Both the position numbers and the translations under genes were made by a program. Under the pieces are notes generated by a model that was not told the origin of the DNA, did no database searches, and saw only the letters and a program-made list of their open reading frames with translations. Shown here piece by piece: positions 1-5,290 of a stretch of DNA of 5,292 nt. Each line of letters starts with the position of its first letter. The first letter of the stretch is position 1. Source of the DNA: an uncultured archaeon (GTDB lineage Archaea; Nanobdellota; Nanobdellia; Woesearchaeales; ARS49); the NCBI GenBank assembly GCA_902385765.1, contig CABMGU010000081.1, forward strand, positions 1 to 5,292. Reading direction: 5' to 3'.

Positions 1-674
1 ACTTTCAGTATTTTGGCTTCTTCTTTCTTTTTCATGTTGAGGACTTGGTGTTTTTTGCATCCGTCTCTGTAGACTGTTATTCCTTTGCAGCCGAGTTCCC
101 ATGCCATGAAGTATGTTTTCTTGATGTCTTCTATGCTTGCGCTGTTTGGCAGGTTGATGGTCTTTGAGACTCCGTTGTCTGTGAATTTTTGGAATGTTGC
201 CTGGTGTTTTACGTGGTATTCTACCTGTATGTCGTGTGCGCTTCCGAAAACTCTTTGTATGTTTTCAGGTATTTCTACGATGCCTCTGGCTGAGTTGTGG
301 TTTCCTTCTATTTTCTTCCACAGTTCTTCTGGTTTCATTCCGAAGTACTTGTTTGCCTGCGCGACTGCCATGAATATCGGGTTGACTTCGTGGAATACGT
401 CTTTGTCATCCGGCTCCTTGTTTTGTTTTATCATGTCCAATGCTTTTGCATTGTATCGCGTGTATGCTATTCCGAAGAAGGGCTCGATTCCTCCTCCCTG
501 CAGTCCTGCGCAGATTGCGATTGTTCCTGTTGGTGCTATTGTTGTTCTTGTCGCGTTTCTTGGTCTTCCTTTTGCCCATTCCCTGTAGTATTGCCCGTTT
601 GCGTCGTATATGCTGTCTTTGTAGTTGGGGAATGTTCCTCTTTTTGGTGTGAGTTCTTCGCTTGCTTCAAGGCT
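1..674 (-). pseudogene. nrdJ: C-terminal part of the same nrdJ, in frame after the internal stop and cut by the window edge
   Basis: Reading the minus strand straight on past the TAA, the same frame stays open for 224 codons to the window edge. It begins SLEASEELTPKRGTFPNYKD, which is the expected continuation of the class II RNR barrel. It then carries the substrate phosphate-binding motif IAPTGTIAI (about 516-539), GIEPFF (about 474-488), GSAHDIQVEYHVKHQATFQK (about 185-244), and the ending TVYRDGCKK (about 51-77). No ATG, GTG or TTG codon occurs in this frame until TTG at 438-440 and ATG at 432-434, both beyond the PTGT loop, so this does not look like a second independently translated subunit. 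The conserved motifs show no decay, so a very recent point mutation, a sequencing or assembly error, or stop-codon readthrough are the options. The true C terminus, where redox cysteines would be expected, lies outside the window. I label it pseudogene only because of the stop; it may be a functional gene. Confidence 0.85.
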
Positions 675-2036
675 TTAGTTGTTGATGAACGACATTACTT
701 CTTCTGCTTTTTGCAGTGCTTCCTGGCTGTCGTATGGTATGTTTAGCAGTGCGAGTGTTTCTGCCCAGCCCATGATTCCAAGTCCTATTCTTCTGTTTCC
801 TTTTGCCAGTTTTTCTATTTCTGGTATTGGGAAGTTGTTTACGTCTATGACGCTGTCAAGGAATTTGGTTGCGAGTTTTACTATTTCCCCAAGTCTTGCG
901 TAGTCTATTTTTCCCATGACCACGAACTTGCTCAGGTTTATGCTTCCGAGGTTGCAGGCTTCGTATGGCAGTAATGGCTGTTCTCCGCAGGGGTTTGTGC
1001 TTTCCACCTGTCCGAGTTTTGGTGTCGGGTTTGAGAAGCTGTTGTTGATTGCGTCCAGCCATATCATTCCAGGGTCTCCTGTTTTCCAGGCGTTTTCGCA
1101 TATCATGTCAAACATTTCTTTTGCGTTTGTTTTTCCTGCGATTTCTTTTGTTCTGGGATTTAGAAGTTCTACTTCCTGGTTGTTTTTGACTGCTTCCATG
1201 AATTTTTTGTCTACTGCTACTGTGATGTTGAAGTTTTCGAGTTTTCCGTCTTCTGTTTTGAATTTGATGAAGTCAAAGACGTCTGGGTGCCAGTATGGGA
1301 GTATTCCCATGTTCGCCCCTCTTCTTGTTCCTCCTTGTTTGACTTCGTTTGTCGCGTGGTTGATTATGCTTATTGGCGAGAGTGCTCCGGATGCTACTCC
1401 TTTTGTGCTTTTTACTCTGTCTCCTCTTGGTCTTACTCTGCATCCTGAGAAGCCTGTTCCTCCTCCTGTTTTGTGTATTATCATTGTCTGCTTGACAAGT
1501 TCTCCCCACGCTTCTATGCTGTCTTCTATAGGAAGCACATAGCAGGCTGACAACTGCTGGAGTTCCCTGCCTGCATTCATTAGTGTCGGGCTGTTTGGCA
1601 CGAAATCGAAATTGGCGAGCATGTCGTAGTATTGTGTTGCTGTTTTGAGGACTATTTCCTGCGCTTTTGGGTTGGTGTCGAGAAGTTTGTACAGGTTTTG
1701 TATGAACTTTCTGTGGTTCTGGTCCTGGTCGCCGTAGCCTTTTGCGCCTATGTGTAATAATAGGAGTTCTGTTGTCTCTCCATTGCCTGAGTCTATCCAT
1801 TCCTGGCTGTATCTGACTCCTGTGAATACTTGGTCTCGCGGTATTTCAGGATTGTAGAGCAGTTCTGATAGTGCTATGTTTTTTGCCACGTTCCATAGCC
1901 AGTGTTCCACGCTGGGGTCGTCTCTTAAATATTTGTCTTTGATGACTTTTCTCTGGTTTTCTGTCAGCAGGATGTTTCCGAATGGTGGCTTGTCCCATAA
2001 TTTCACTTCTTGCGCGGTGTTTTCTGCCGGTGTCAT
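675..2036 (-). CDS. nrdJ: Class II (adenosylcobalamin-dependent) ribonucleotide reductase, N-terminal two thirds up to an in-frame TAA
   Basis: Reduces ribonucleotides to deoxyribonucleotides using a radical generated from coenzyme B12. The 453 residues visible before the stop begin with the all-alpha RNR N-terminal domain (about 20-110), with no ATP-cone ahead of it, and run into the ten-stranded barrel. Recognisable sites are Cys165 in SACYVLP and Cys361 in EACNLGSINL (the redox pair), the glycine-rich loop KTGGGTGF near 189-196 and QGGTRRGANMG near 234-244, and the catalytic motif N348-P-C350-G-E352 carrying the thiyl-radical cysteine. NPCGE and EACNLGSINL are typical of class II rather than class I enzymes, and no nrdB-like gene is present in the window. 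The start is well supported: its ATG overlaps the nrdR stop (TAATG) and a GGAGGT site lies 6 bases upstream. The frame then meets TAA at 675-677, although homology continues beyond it. If termination is real, the product lacks the substrate phosphate-binding PTGT loop and should be inactive. Confidence 0.95.
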   Translation of the reverse strand: MTPAENTAQEVKLWDKPPFGNILLTENQRKVIKDKYLRDDPSVEHWLWNVAKNIALSELLYNPEIPRDQVFTGVRYSQEWIDSGNGETTELLLLHIGAKGYGDQDQNHRKFIQNLYKLLDTNPKAQEIVLKTATQYYDMLANFDFVPNSPTLMNAGRELQQLSACYVLPIEDSIEAWGELVKQTMIIHKTGGGTGFSGCRVRPRGDRVKSTKGVASGALSPISIINHATNEVKQGGTRRGANMGILPYWHPDVFDFIKFKTEDGKLENFNITVAVDKKFMEAVKNNQEVELLNPRTKEIAGKTNAKEMFDMICENAWKTGDPGMIWLDAINNSFSNPTPKLGQVESTNPCGEQPLLPYEACNLGSINLSKFVVMGKIDYARLGEIVKLATKFLDSVIDVNNFPIPEIEKLAKGNRRIGLGIMGWAETLALLNIPYDSQEALQKAEEVMSFINN

Positions 2037-2497
2037 TATTCGACCTCCAACTCTTTTAGTGATTTGATGGCGTCAACAAACTGGTTTGCGTCCTTGAATT
2101 TCTTGTAGACGCTTGCAAATCTGACATATGCTACATCGTCAAGTTTTGCGAGTTCCTGCATTACGAGTTCTCCAATTTTTCTGCTGCTTATCTCGTCCTT
2201 GTCTGATTGCCTCAGCACTGCTTCTACTGTTGTTACTATCCTTTCCATGTCTTCTCTTTTCACCGGTCTTTTTTCGCAGGCTCTCATCACTCCTTTGAGG
2301 ACTTTTTCTCTTGAGAACGGTTCTCTTCTTCCGTCTCGTTTGACAACGCTTATGTCAAACATCTCTGTTCTTTCGTATGTCGTGAATCTTTTTGTGCATT
2401 TTGTGCATTCTCTTCTTCTTCTTATCCCGTCAGAATCAGGTGTTAGCCTGCTGTCAAGCACCTTGTTGTCAGTGTGCTGGCAAAATGGGCATTTCAT
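2036..2497 (-). CDS. nrdR: Transcriptional repressor NrdR
   Basis: A nucleotide-sensing repressor that in bacteria binds paired NrdR boxes upstream of ribonucleotide reductase genes. The 153-residue product matches the usual family length of about 150. An N-terminal zinc ribbon is formed by C3-x2-C6 and C31-x2-C34, with the family's CPFC, VLDSR and C-x2-C-x-KRFTTYER motifs. An ATP-cone follows from about residue 50 to 140, starting with VVKRDGRREPF and SREKVLKGV, and binds ATP or dATP in characterised members. It is the first gene of an operon with nrdJ, overlapping it by one base (TAATG), so repressor and enzyme are probably translated in step. A TATA-like element and a strong dyad lie upstream, which fits autoregulation. 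No good Shine-Dalgarno site precedes the ATG. NrdR is common in bacteria and rare in archaea, so its presence here is worth noting. Family assignment is very secure; control of nrdJ is inferred from linkage. Confidence 0.96.
   Translation of the reverse strand: MKCPFCQHTDNKVLDSRLTPDSDGIRRRRECTKCTKRFTTYERTEMFDISVVKRDGRREPFSREKVLKGVMRACEKRPVKREDMERIVTTVEAVLRQSDKDEISSRKIGELVMQELAKLDDVAYVRFASVYKKFKDANQFVDAIKSLKELEVE
2043..2048 (-). promoter_or_regulatory. Shine-Dalgarno site of nrdJ
   Basis: On the minus strand GGAGGT stands 6 bases before the nrdJ ATG (2034-2036), inside the last codons of nrdR. It is a perfect anti-16S match and fixes the nrdJ start. Together with the TAATG overlap it indicates translational coupling. 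Confidence 0.85.
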
Positions 2498-2543
2498 TGC
2501 GTGTCACATCTTTTTGTTGCAATTCACTCAAAAAAGACGAAAT

Positions 2544-2561
2544 ACCACAACAGATTGTGGT
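2544..2561. repeat. Perfect 7-bp inverted repeat in the nrdR leader, candidate NrdR operator or RNA hairpin
   Basis: ACCACAACAGATTGTGGT has arms ACCACAA and TTGTGGT around a 4-base centre. It lies 46 bases upstream of the nrdR start and downstream of the likely nrdR transcription start. Its total length and ACA...TGT-like ends resemble the 16-bp palindromic NrdR boxes of bacteria, which come in pairs. A weaker imperfect partner, ACTACAACTTGAAATAGT, lies at 2579-2596 and shares the AC-Y-ACAAC left half. The centre-to-centre distance of 35 bp is not the integral-turn spacing usual for NrdR, so the pairing is doubtful. As RNA the first dyad would also fold into a 7-bp hairpin. Operator function is inference. 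Confidence 0.5.
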
Positions 2562-2595
2562 CATCGTCGGAGCAACATACTACAACTTGAAATAG

Positions 2596-2603
2596 TATTT
2601 AAA
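2596..2603 (-). promoter_or_regulatory. Putative TATA box of the nrdR-nrdJ operon
   Basis: On the minus strand this reads TTTAAATA, a standard archaeal TATA sequence. A start about 26 bases downstream would fall near 2573, giving a leader of roughly 75 bases that contains the 2544-2561 dyad. I see no equally good TATA box at leaderless distance from the nrdR ATG. Confidence 0.5.
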
Positions 2604-2640
2604 CATTATCGCTCTTTAACATATATTCTGCCCAATAATT

Positions 2641-2672
2641 TTTCACTATGTTTGACTCACTTGTTAGTGAAA
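2641..2672. repeat. 8-bp perfect inverted repeat upstream of the CYTH gene
   Basis: TTTCACTA (2641-2648) is matched exactly by TAGTGAAA (2665-2672) across a 16-base spacer, so the dyad spans 32 bp, about three helical turns. It lies between the nrdR promoter and the promoter nearest the CYTH gene. It could be an operator or a hairpin; no T-rich tract follows that would make it a clear terminator. Confidence 0.4.
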
Positions 2673-2701
2673 CCGTTTTGAAATCTCCGTCGGTAACAAG
2701 T

Positions 2702-2709
2702 TTTTTAAA
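2702..2709 (+). promoter_or_regulatory. TATA box for leaderless transcription of the CYTH gene
   Basis: TTTTTAAA is centred about 26.5 bases before the ATG at 2732, the distance expected if transcription begins at the start codon itself. No Shine-Dalgarno site is present. A second TATA-like stretch, CATATATT near 2620-2627, stands about 25 bases before the alternative ATG at 2648. Confidence 0.55.
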
Positions 2710-2731
2710 CTCAAACCAAATTAATTTTAAT

Positions 2732-3265
2732 ATGCAAATCGAGTTTGAAGTCAAGATTTTGGACATCGACGTGGCCGGGATTCAGAAAAAATTAGCTGAA
2801 TTGAATGCTAAGAAGCAGTTTGACCGTCTGATGCGCCGTTACATCTTTCAATTCAATCCGCCTGTTAAAGGTCGTTGGATTCGTTTGCGTGATGATGGTA
2901 GCAGGATTACTTTGGCTGTTAAGGAGATTGAGGATGAGAGCAAGATTGAGGGCACCAAAGAGGTTGAGGTTGCTGTCGGCGATTTTGAAAAAACCCGCGA
3001 ATTGTTGCAGGAGCTCGGTTTCAGGCCGAAGGCTTATCAGGAGAATAGAAGAATTCATTATGAGCTTGGCGGTTGCTGCATAGAGCTTGATTTCTGGCCT
3101 AAGATTCCTGCCTATCTGGAGGTTGAGGGTGCTTCAAAAGAAGCTGTTGAAGATGCTGTAAAGAAACTCGGTTTTGATTTGTCGCAGACAACAACAATCA
3201 GCAATATGAGTGTTTACAATAAGTATGGTCTGGACATTTTTGATTTCAAAGAATTAAAGTTCTAA
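2732..3265 (+). CDS. cyaB: CYTH-domain protein (CyaB-like, class IV adenylyl cyclase / triphosphate tunnel family)
   Basis: The 177-residue product is one complete CYTH domain, an eight-stranded tunnel that binds triphosphate compounds and divalent metal. The signature E-x-E-x-K is E4, E6 and K8 at the extreme N terminus. Basic tunnel residues follow in RWIRLR (R48, R51, R53), K64 in LAVKE and R106-R107. Acidic metal-side residues are E77 and E79 in EVEV, E118 and D120 in IELD, and E130 and E132 in YLEVEG. Family members include adenylyl cyclases, thiamine triphosphatases and inorganic triphosphatases, and sequence alone does not decide between them. The frame also opens upstream at ATG 2648, but that adds 28 residues before the invariant EFEVK strand, where the domain normally starts. 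A TATA box also sits at leaderless distance from 2732, so I prefer that start. It is divergent from nrdR and meets the eS8 gene tail-to-tail, so it is probably monocistronic. Confidence 0.9.
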   Translation: MQIEFEVKILDIDVAGIQKKLAELNAKKQFDRLMRRYIFQFNPPVKGRWIRLRDDGSRITLAVKEIEDESKIEGTKEVEVAVGDFEKTRELLQELGFRPKAYQENRRIHYELGGCCIELDFWPKIPAYLEVEGASKEAVEDAVKKLGFDLSQTTTISNMSVYNKYGLDIFDFKELKF

Positions 3266-3642
3266 ACCAGCACCGCATTTACTGTTCCGCTCTGTCCTGG
3301 TCTTGATGTTACTTTTGCCCTGCCCGCTTCTGTTGTTATGATTGCTCCCTTGACGACAATGTTTCGTCTGACAAAGTGCCTGTTTGCAGGGCATTCTGCT
3401 ACTGTCTTGATGGCTGACTTGATGTATTTTTTTGTTTTCGGGTCGAGAATGTTTGCGAATTGTGCGACATAGACTTTCATTTTTCTGGAATTTCCTTTTG
3501 TTCTGATAGTATTGATTCTTTGCTCGCCTATTTTTGTCATTGCGGGAAGCCTGCCCATCTCGTATTTTCGCCTGCCTCTGGCTGACTTGTAGATTCCGCC
3601 TGTTGGCTTTCTTCCCACTTGTCCTTTCTGTATTACTACCAT
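3262..3642 (-). CDS. rps8e: 30S ribosomal protein S8e (eS8)
   Basis: A small-subunit ribosomal protein found in archaea and eukaryotes but not bacteria, and the firmest sign that this is archaeal DNA. The 126 residues match the archaeal length, which is shorter than the eukaryotic form. Family hallmarks are the very basic N terminus with GRKPTGG (about 10-16), RGRRKYEMGRLPA (about 22-34), IRTKGNSRKMK (about 46-56), the ILDPKTKK segment, NRHFVRRNIVVKGAII and a Gly-rich tail ending SGTVNAVLV. The ATG has no Shine-Dalgarno site, and a TATA box lies about 27 bases upstream, so the message is probably leaderless. The stop (TAG on the minus strand) overlaps the TAA of the CYTH gene, with no room for a terminator between the convergent genes. 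It shares a short intergenic region with the divergent propeller gene. Confidence 0.97.
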   Translation of the reverse strand: MVVIQKGQVGRKPTGGIYKSARGRRKYEMGRLPAMTKIGEQRINTIRTKGNSRKMKVYVAQFANILDPKTKKYIKSAIKTVAECPANRHFVRRNIVVKGAIITTEAGRAKVTSRPGQSGTVNAVLV

Positions 3643-3665
3643 AGTTCGTTGGTGGCTATGGAGTG

Positions 3666-3673
3666 TTTAAAAA
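3666..3673 (-). promoter_or_regulatory. TATA box of the eS8 gene (leaderless)
   Basis: On the minus strand this reads TTTTTAAA, followed by C, the same core as the CYTH promoter (TTTTTAAAC). Its centre is about 27 bases from the eS8 ATG, so transcription probably starts at the start codon. Confidence 0.6.
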
Positions 3674-3692
3674 GGTTTCTACGGTGAAAAGC

Positions 3693-3700
3693 TTTATATC
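3693..3700 (+). promoter_or_regulatory. TATA box of the propeller-protein gene (leaderless)
   Basis: TTTATATC is preceded by the purine-rich GAAAAGC, which resembles a TFB recognition element. Its centre is 26.5 bases before the ATG at 3723 but only about 20 before the ATG at 3717, which favours 3723. It sits 20 bp from the opposing eS8 TATA box. Confidence 0.55.
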
Positions 3701-3722
3701 ATACTATATCACTTCTATGCGT

Positions 3723-5009
3723 ATGAGGGCTTGGCTGGTTTTGCTGCTGTTTGTACCGTTCGCGTCAGCTTTAGTTATAGAAAACGCGGGTGTTGGCGAG
3801 CATCCTGTTCTTTATGGTGACTTGATTGTTTATGAGCGTGCAGGCAGCATTTACTTGTATGATCTCACTGAAAAAACTGAGAGCGAGCTTGCGAAAGGCA
3901 GCAATCCTTCTCTTTTCGGTTACACTGTTGCATTTGAGGCAAAAGAAACAGATGTTGACCTGAACAATGACAGCGACAAAGACGATACGATTATTCAGTA
4001 CGGAAATGTTCGTAATAAAAAGTTTTTCAGCACAAATGCCGCCGGACACAACCCTAATGTTTATTCAGACTTTATTGTGTTCTCAACAAAAGAGTCAGAG
4101 CTTGGTGTTGATTTTTCAAATGACGGCGATCTGGATGACGATATTGTGCGTATGTATGATATTGATACTAAGGAAGTCAGCAACACGAAAACAGTTGGAG
4201 ATTTTCCAGCTGTTAACAAGCGTGCGTTGATTTTTGTTACAGATGAAAAACAGCTTGGCACTGACTTGAATGCTGATGGCGACAAGCTGGATGCTATTTT
4301 GAGGGTTTACGATAAGGAGAACCATCAGGTTGCCAACACGAAGATTGTTGCCAGCCGTCCTGTGCTTGTTGCAGAGTCGAATGATGCTGTGTTTTCTTCT
4401 GAAGGCAAGCTTGTTGTTTTTGATGCAGTTGCCCAGCAGGGGCAGTTAACTGGCATTGAAGCTATCAATCCTTCAATTTTCGGTGACGTTGCTGTTTTTG
4501 AGCACGGCGACAACCTGTACGGTTATTCATTGGCGTCAAAGAGAACTGCGAAACTTAATGTTCTCGGCTCCCAGCCTTCTATTTTCGAGAATGCTGTTGC
4601 TTTTGTTTCTTCAGAAAAAGATTTGGGTGATTTAAACAACAACGGCAAAACTGATGAGATGATTGTTCGTTATGCGAAAGCAGAGGACCTTGATGGCGAT
4701 GGTTTTCTTGATTTTGTTGACAATTGTCCTGCTGTTGTGAATGTCGACCAGGTTGACTCGAACAATAATGGTGTTGGTGATGCCTGCGATAAGGAAAAAT
4801 CTGAGAAAAAAGAGCAGAAAAAAGAAGAAATTAAAGTGGAAGATAAGACGGAAAGCAATGAATCTCGTAATGAAACTTCTCAGAGTTCTGAAAAAGGTGT
4901 TTCCTGGTATTGGTATTTGTTGGTTGTTTTGCTGCTGCCGTTTGCTTATTTCGTCTGCAAATTCGGCTACCGGTATTATAAAAAACGCCAGAAATCGTTC
5001 GGATTTTAG
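3723..5009 (+). CDS. Exported, membrane-anchored seven-bladed beta-propeller protein with calcium-type loops and a thrombospondin type 3 repeat
   Basis: The 428-residue product has a signal peptide (1-16, hydrophobic core ending FASA) and a C-terminal membrane segment (about 396-412) followed by a basic tail, so the body should lie outside the cell. Between them I count seven related repeats starting near residues 25, 59, 108, 159, 210, 247 and 282, each with a pattern like G-x-x-P-x-(hydrophobic)-(aromatic)-G-x-x-(hydrophobic)-V/A-F followed by a strand ending in R/Y-Y. This resembles TolB/WD-like propellers. Blades 2, 3, 4 and 7 carry Asp/Asn loops of the D-x-N-x-D-x-D type at about 79-88, 130-140, 181-190 and 303-311. 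A thrombospondin type 3 repeat follows (322-356), with D322/D324/D326, C335 and C355, and then a charged Lys/Glu/Ser linker (about 357-391). Function is unknown; adhesion or a surface scaffold is plausible. The frame extends to a GTG at 3663, but the signal peptide and promoter spacing favour 3723, with ATG 3717 as the alternative. Confidence 0.85.
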   Translation: MRAWLVLLLFVPFASALVIENAGVGEHPVLYGDLIVYERAGSIYLYDLTEKTESELAKGSNPSLFGYTVAFEAKETDVDLNNDSDKDDTIIQYGNVRNKKFFSTNAAGHNPNVYSDFIVFSTKESELGVDFSNDGDLDDDIVRMYDIDTKEVSNTKTVGDFPAVNKRALIFVTDEKQLGTDLNADGDKLDAILRVYDKENHQVANTKIVASRPVLVAESNDAVFSSEGKLVVFDAVAQQGQLTGIEAINPSIFGDVAVFEHGDNLYGYSLASKRTAKLNVLGSQPSIFENAVAFVSSEKDLGDLNNNGKTDEMIVRYAKAEDLDGDGFLDFVDNCPAVVNVDQVDSNNNGVGDACDKEKSEKKEQKKEEIKVEDKTESNESRNETSQSSEKGVSWYWYLLVVLLLPFAYFVCKFGYRYYKKRQKSFGF

Positions 5010-5014
5010 TAACA

Positions 5015-5022
5015 TTTAAATA
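5015..5022 (+). promoter_or_regulatory. TATA box of the Sm-like protein gene
   Basis: TTTAAATA lies 6 bases after the stop of the propeller gene. A start about 26 bases downstream falls near 5045, giving a leader of about 24 bases that holds the Shine-Dalgarno site. The T-runs at 5036-5040 and 5048-5056 could also end the upstream transcript, as archaeal termination often uses T-tracts. Confidence 0.55.
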
Positions 5023-5056
5023 CCCCCTATTCGGCTTTTTATTCATTGTTTTATTT

Positions 5057-5062
5057 GGGGTG
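5057..5062 (+). promoter_or_regulatory. Shine-Dalgarno site of the Sm-like protein gene
   Basis: GGGGTG stands 6 bases before the ATG at 5069 and pairs well with the archaeal 16S tail. Unlike eS8 and the CYTH gene, this gene appears to have a leadered message. Confidence 0.6.
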
Positions 5063-5068
5063 TAAAAA

Positions 5069-5290
5069 ATGGAAGCAAGACCGCTTGATGCATTGAATCG
5101 CGCTCGCGATAAGAAAGTTATTGTTGAGTGCAAGAATAATAAGCAGTATATTGGCACACTGCGTGCTTTTGATATTCATATAAACGTGGTTCTGGAGGAG
5201 ACTGAGGAGCGCGTTGAGAACGAGGTTAAGCGCAAGCTTGGCACTGCTTTCATTCGCGGTGATACGATAGTCCTGATCAGTCCTGCATAA
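5069..5290 (+). CDS. Archaeal Sm-like (LSm) RNA-binding protein SmAP
   Basis: A 73-residue Sm-fold protein that in characterised archaea forms a heptameric ring binding U-rich RNA. The Sm1 motif covers about 17-46 (VIVECKNNKQYIGTLRAFD and on to VVLEE), and Sm2 is GTAFIRGDTIVLISP (58-72). Residues expected to form the uridine pocket are present: H37 and N39 in the FDIHIN loop, and R63 and D65 in IRGD. The short N-terminal helix (PLDALNRARDK) is standard, and the length is typical of archaeal SmAP1. The start is supported by a Shine-Dalgarno site and TATA box in the 59-base gap after the propeller gene, so it is probably transcribed on its own. In many archaea the gene for ribosomal protein L37e follows directly; the window ends too soon to see whether that holds here. 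Confidence 0.96.
   Translation: MEARPLDALNRARDKKVIVECKNNKQYIGTLRAFDIHINVVLEETEERVENEVKRKLGTAFIRGDTIVLISPA

Noticed and set aside
489..498. AGGAGGAGGA on the minus strand as a ribosome binding site for a separate nrdJ C-terminal gene
   Set aside because: It encodes the Gly run of LQGGGIEP, and no ATG, GTG or TTG follows in frame at a suitable distance.
85..588. Plus-strand open frame of 167 codons opposite the nrdJ 3' part
   Set aside because: It lies antisense to strongly conserved RNR sequence, has no recognisable domain, and its Phe/Leu/Ser/Cys-rich composition is what the complement of nrdJ codons yields.
670..680. Intein, intron or programmed frameshift at the nrdJ break
   Set aside because: There is no inserted sequence, and the frame is the same on both sides; only one codon is affected.
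916..1542. Plus-strand open frame of 208 codons, hydrophobic, resembling a membrane protein
   Set aside because: It is a mirror of nrdJ codon usage; the minus strand carries the RNR catalytic motifs across the same bases.
1273..1800. Second minus-strand frame of 175 codons, very rich in Arg, Gln and Asn
   Set aside because: It is an out-of-frame reading of nrdJ with no domain signal.
2648..2731. 28-residue N-terminal extension of the CYTH protein
   Set aside because: The CYTH domain normally begins at the E-x-E-x-K strand right after the Met at 2732; the extension is Ser/Asn-rich, covers the promoter-like TTTTTAAAC, and is more likely noncoding. It is kept only as an alternative start.
3663..3722. 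GTG start at 3663 giving 20 extra residues on the propeller protein
   Set aside because: It would place a charged segment before the signal peptide and overlap both promoters; the ATG at 3723 (or 3717) fits signal peptide and TATA spacing better.
4741..5019. Lys-rich plus-strand frame overlapping the end of the propeller gene
   Set aside because: It is the shifted reading of the charged linker and membrane segment; there is no start signal and no domain.
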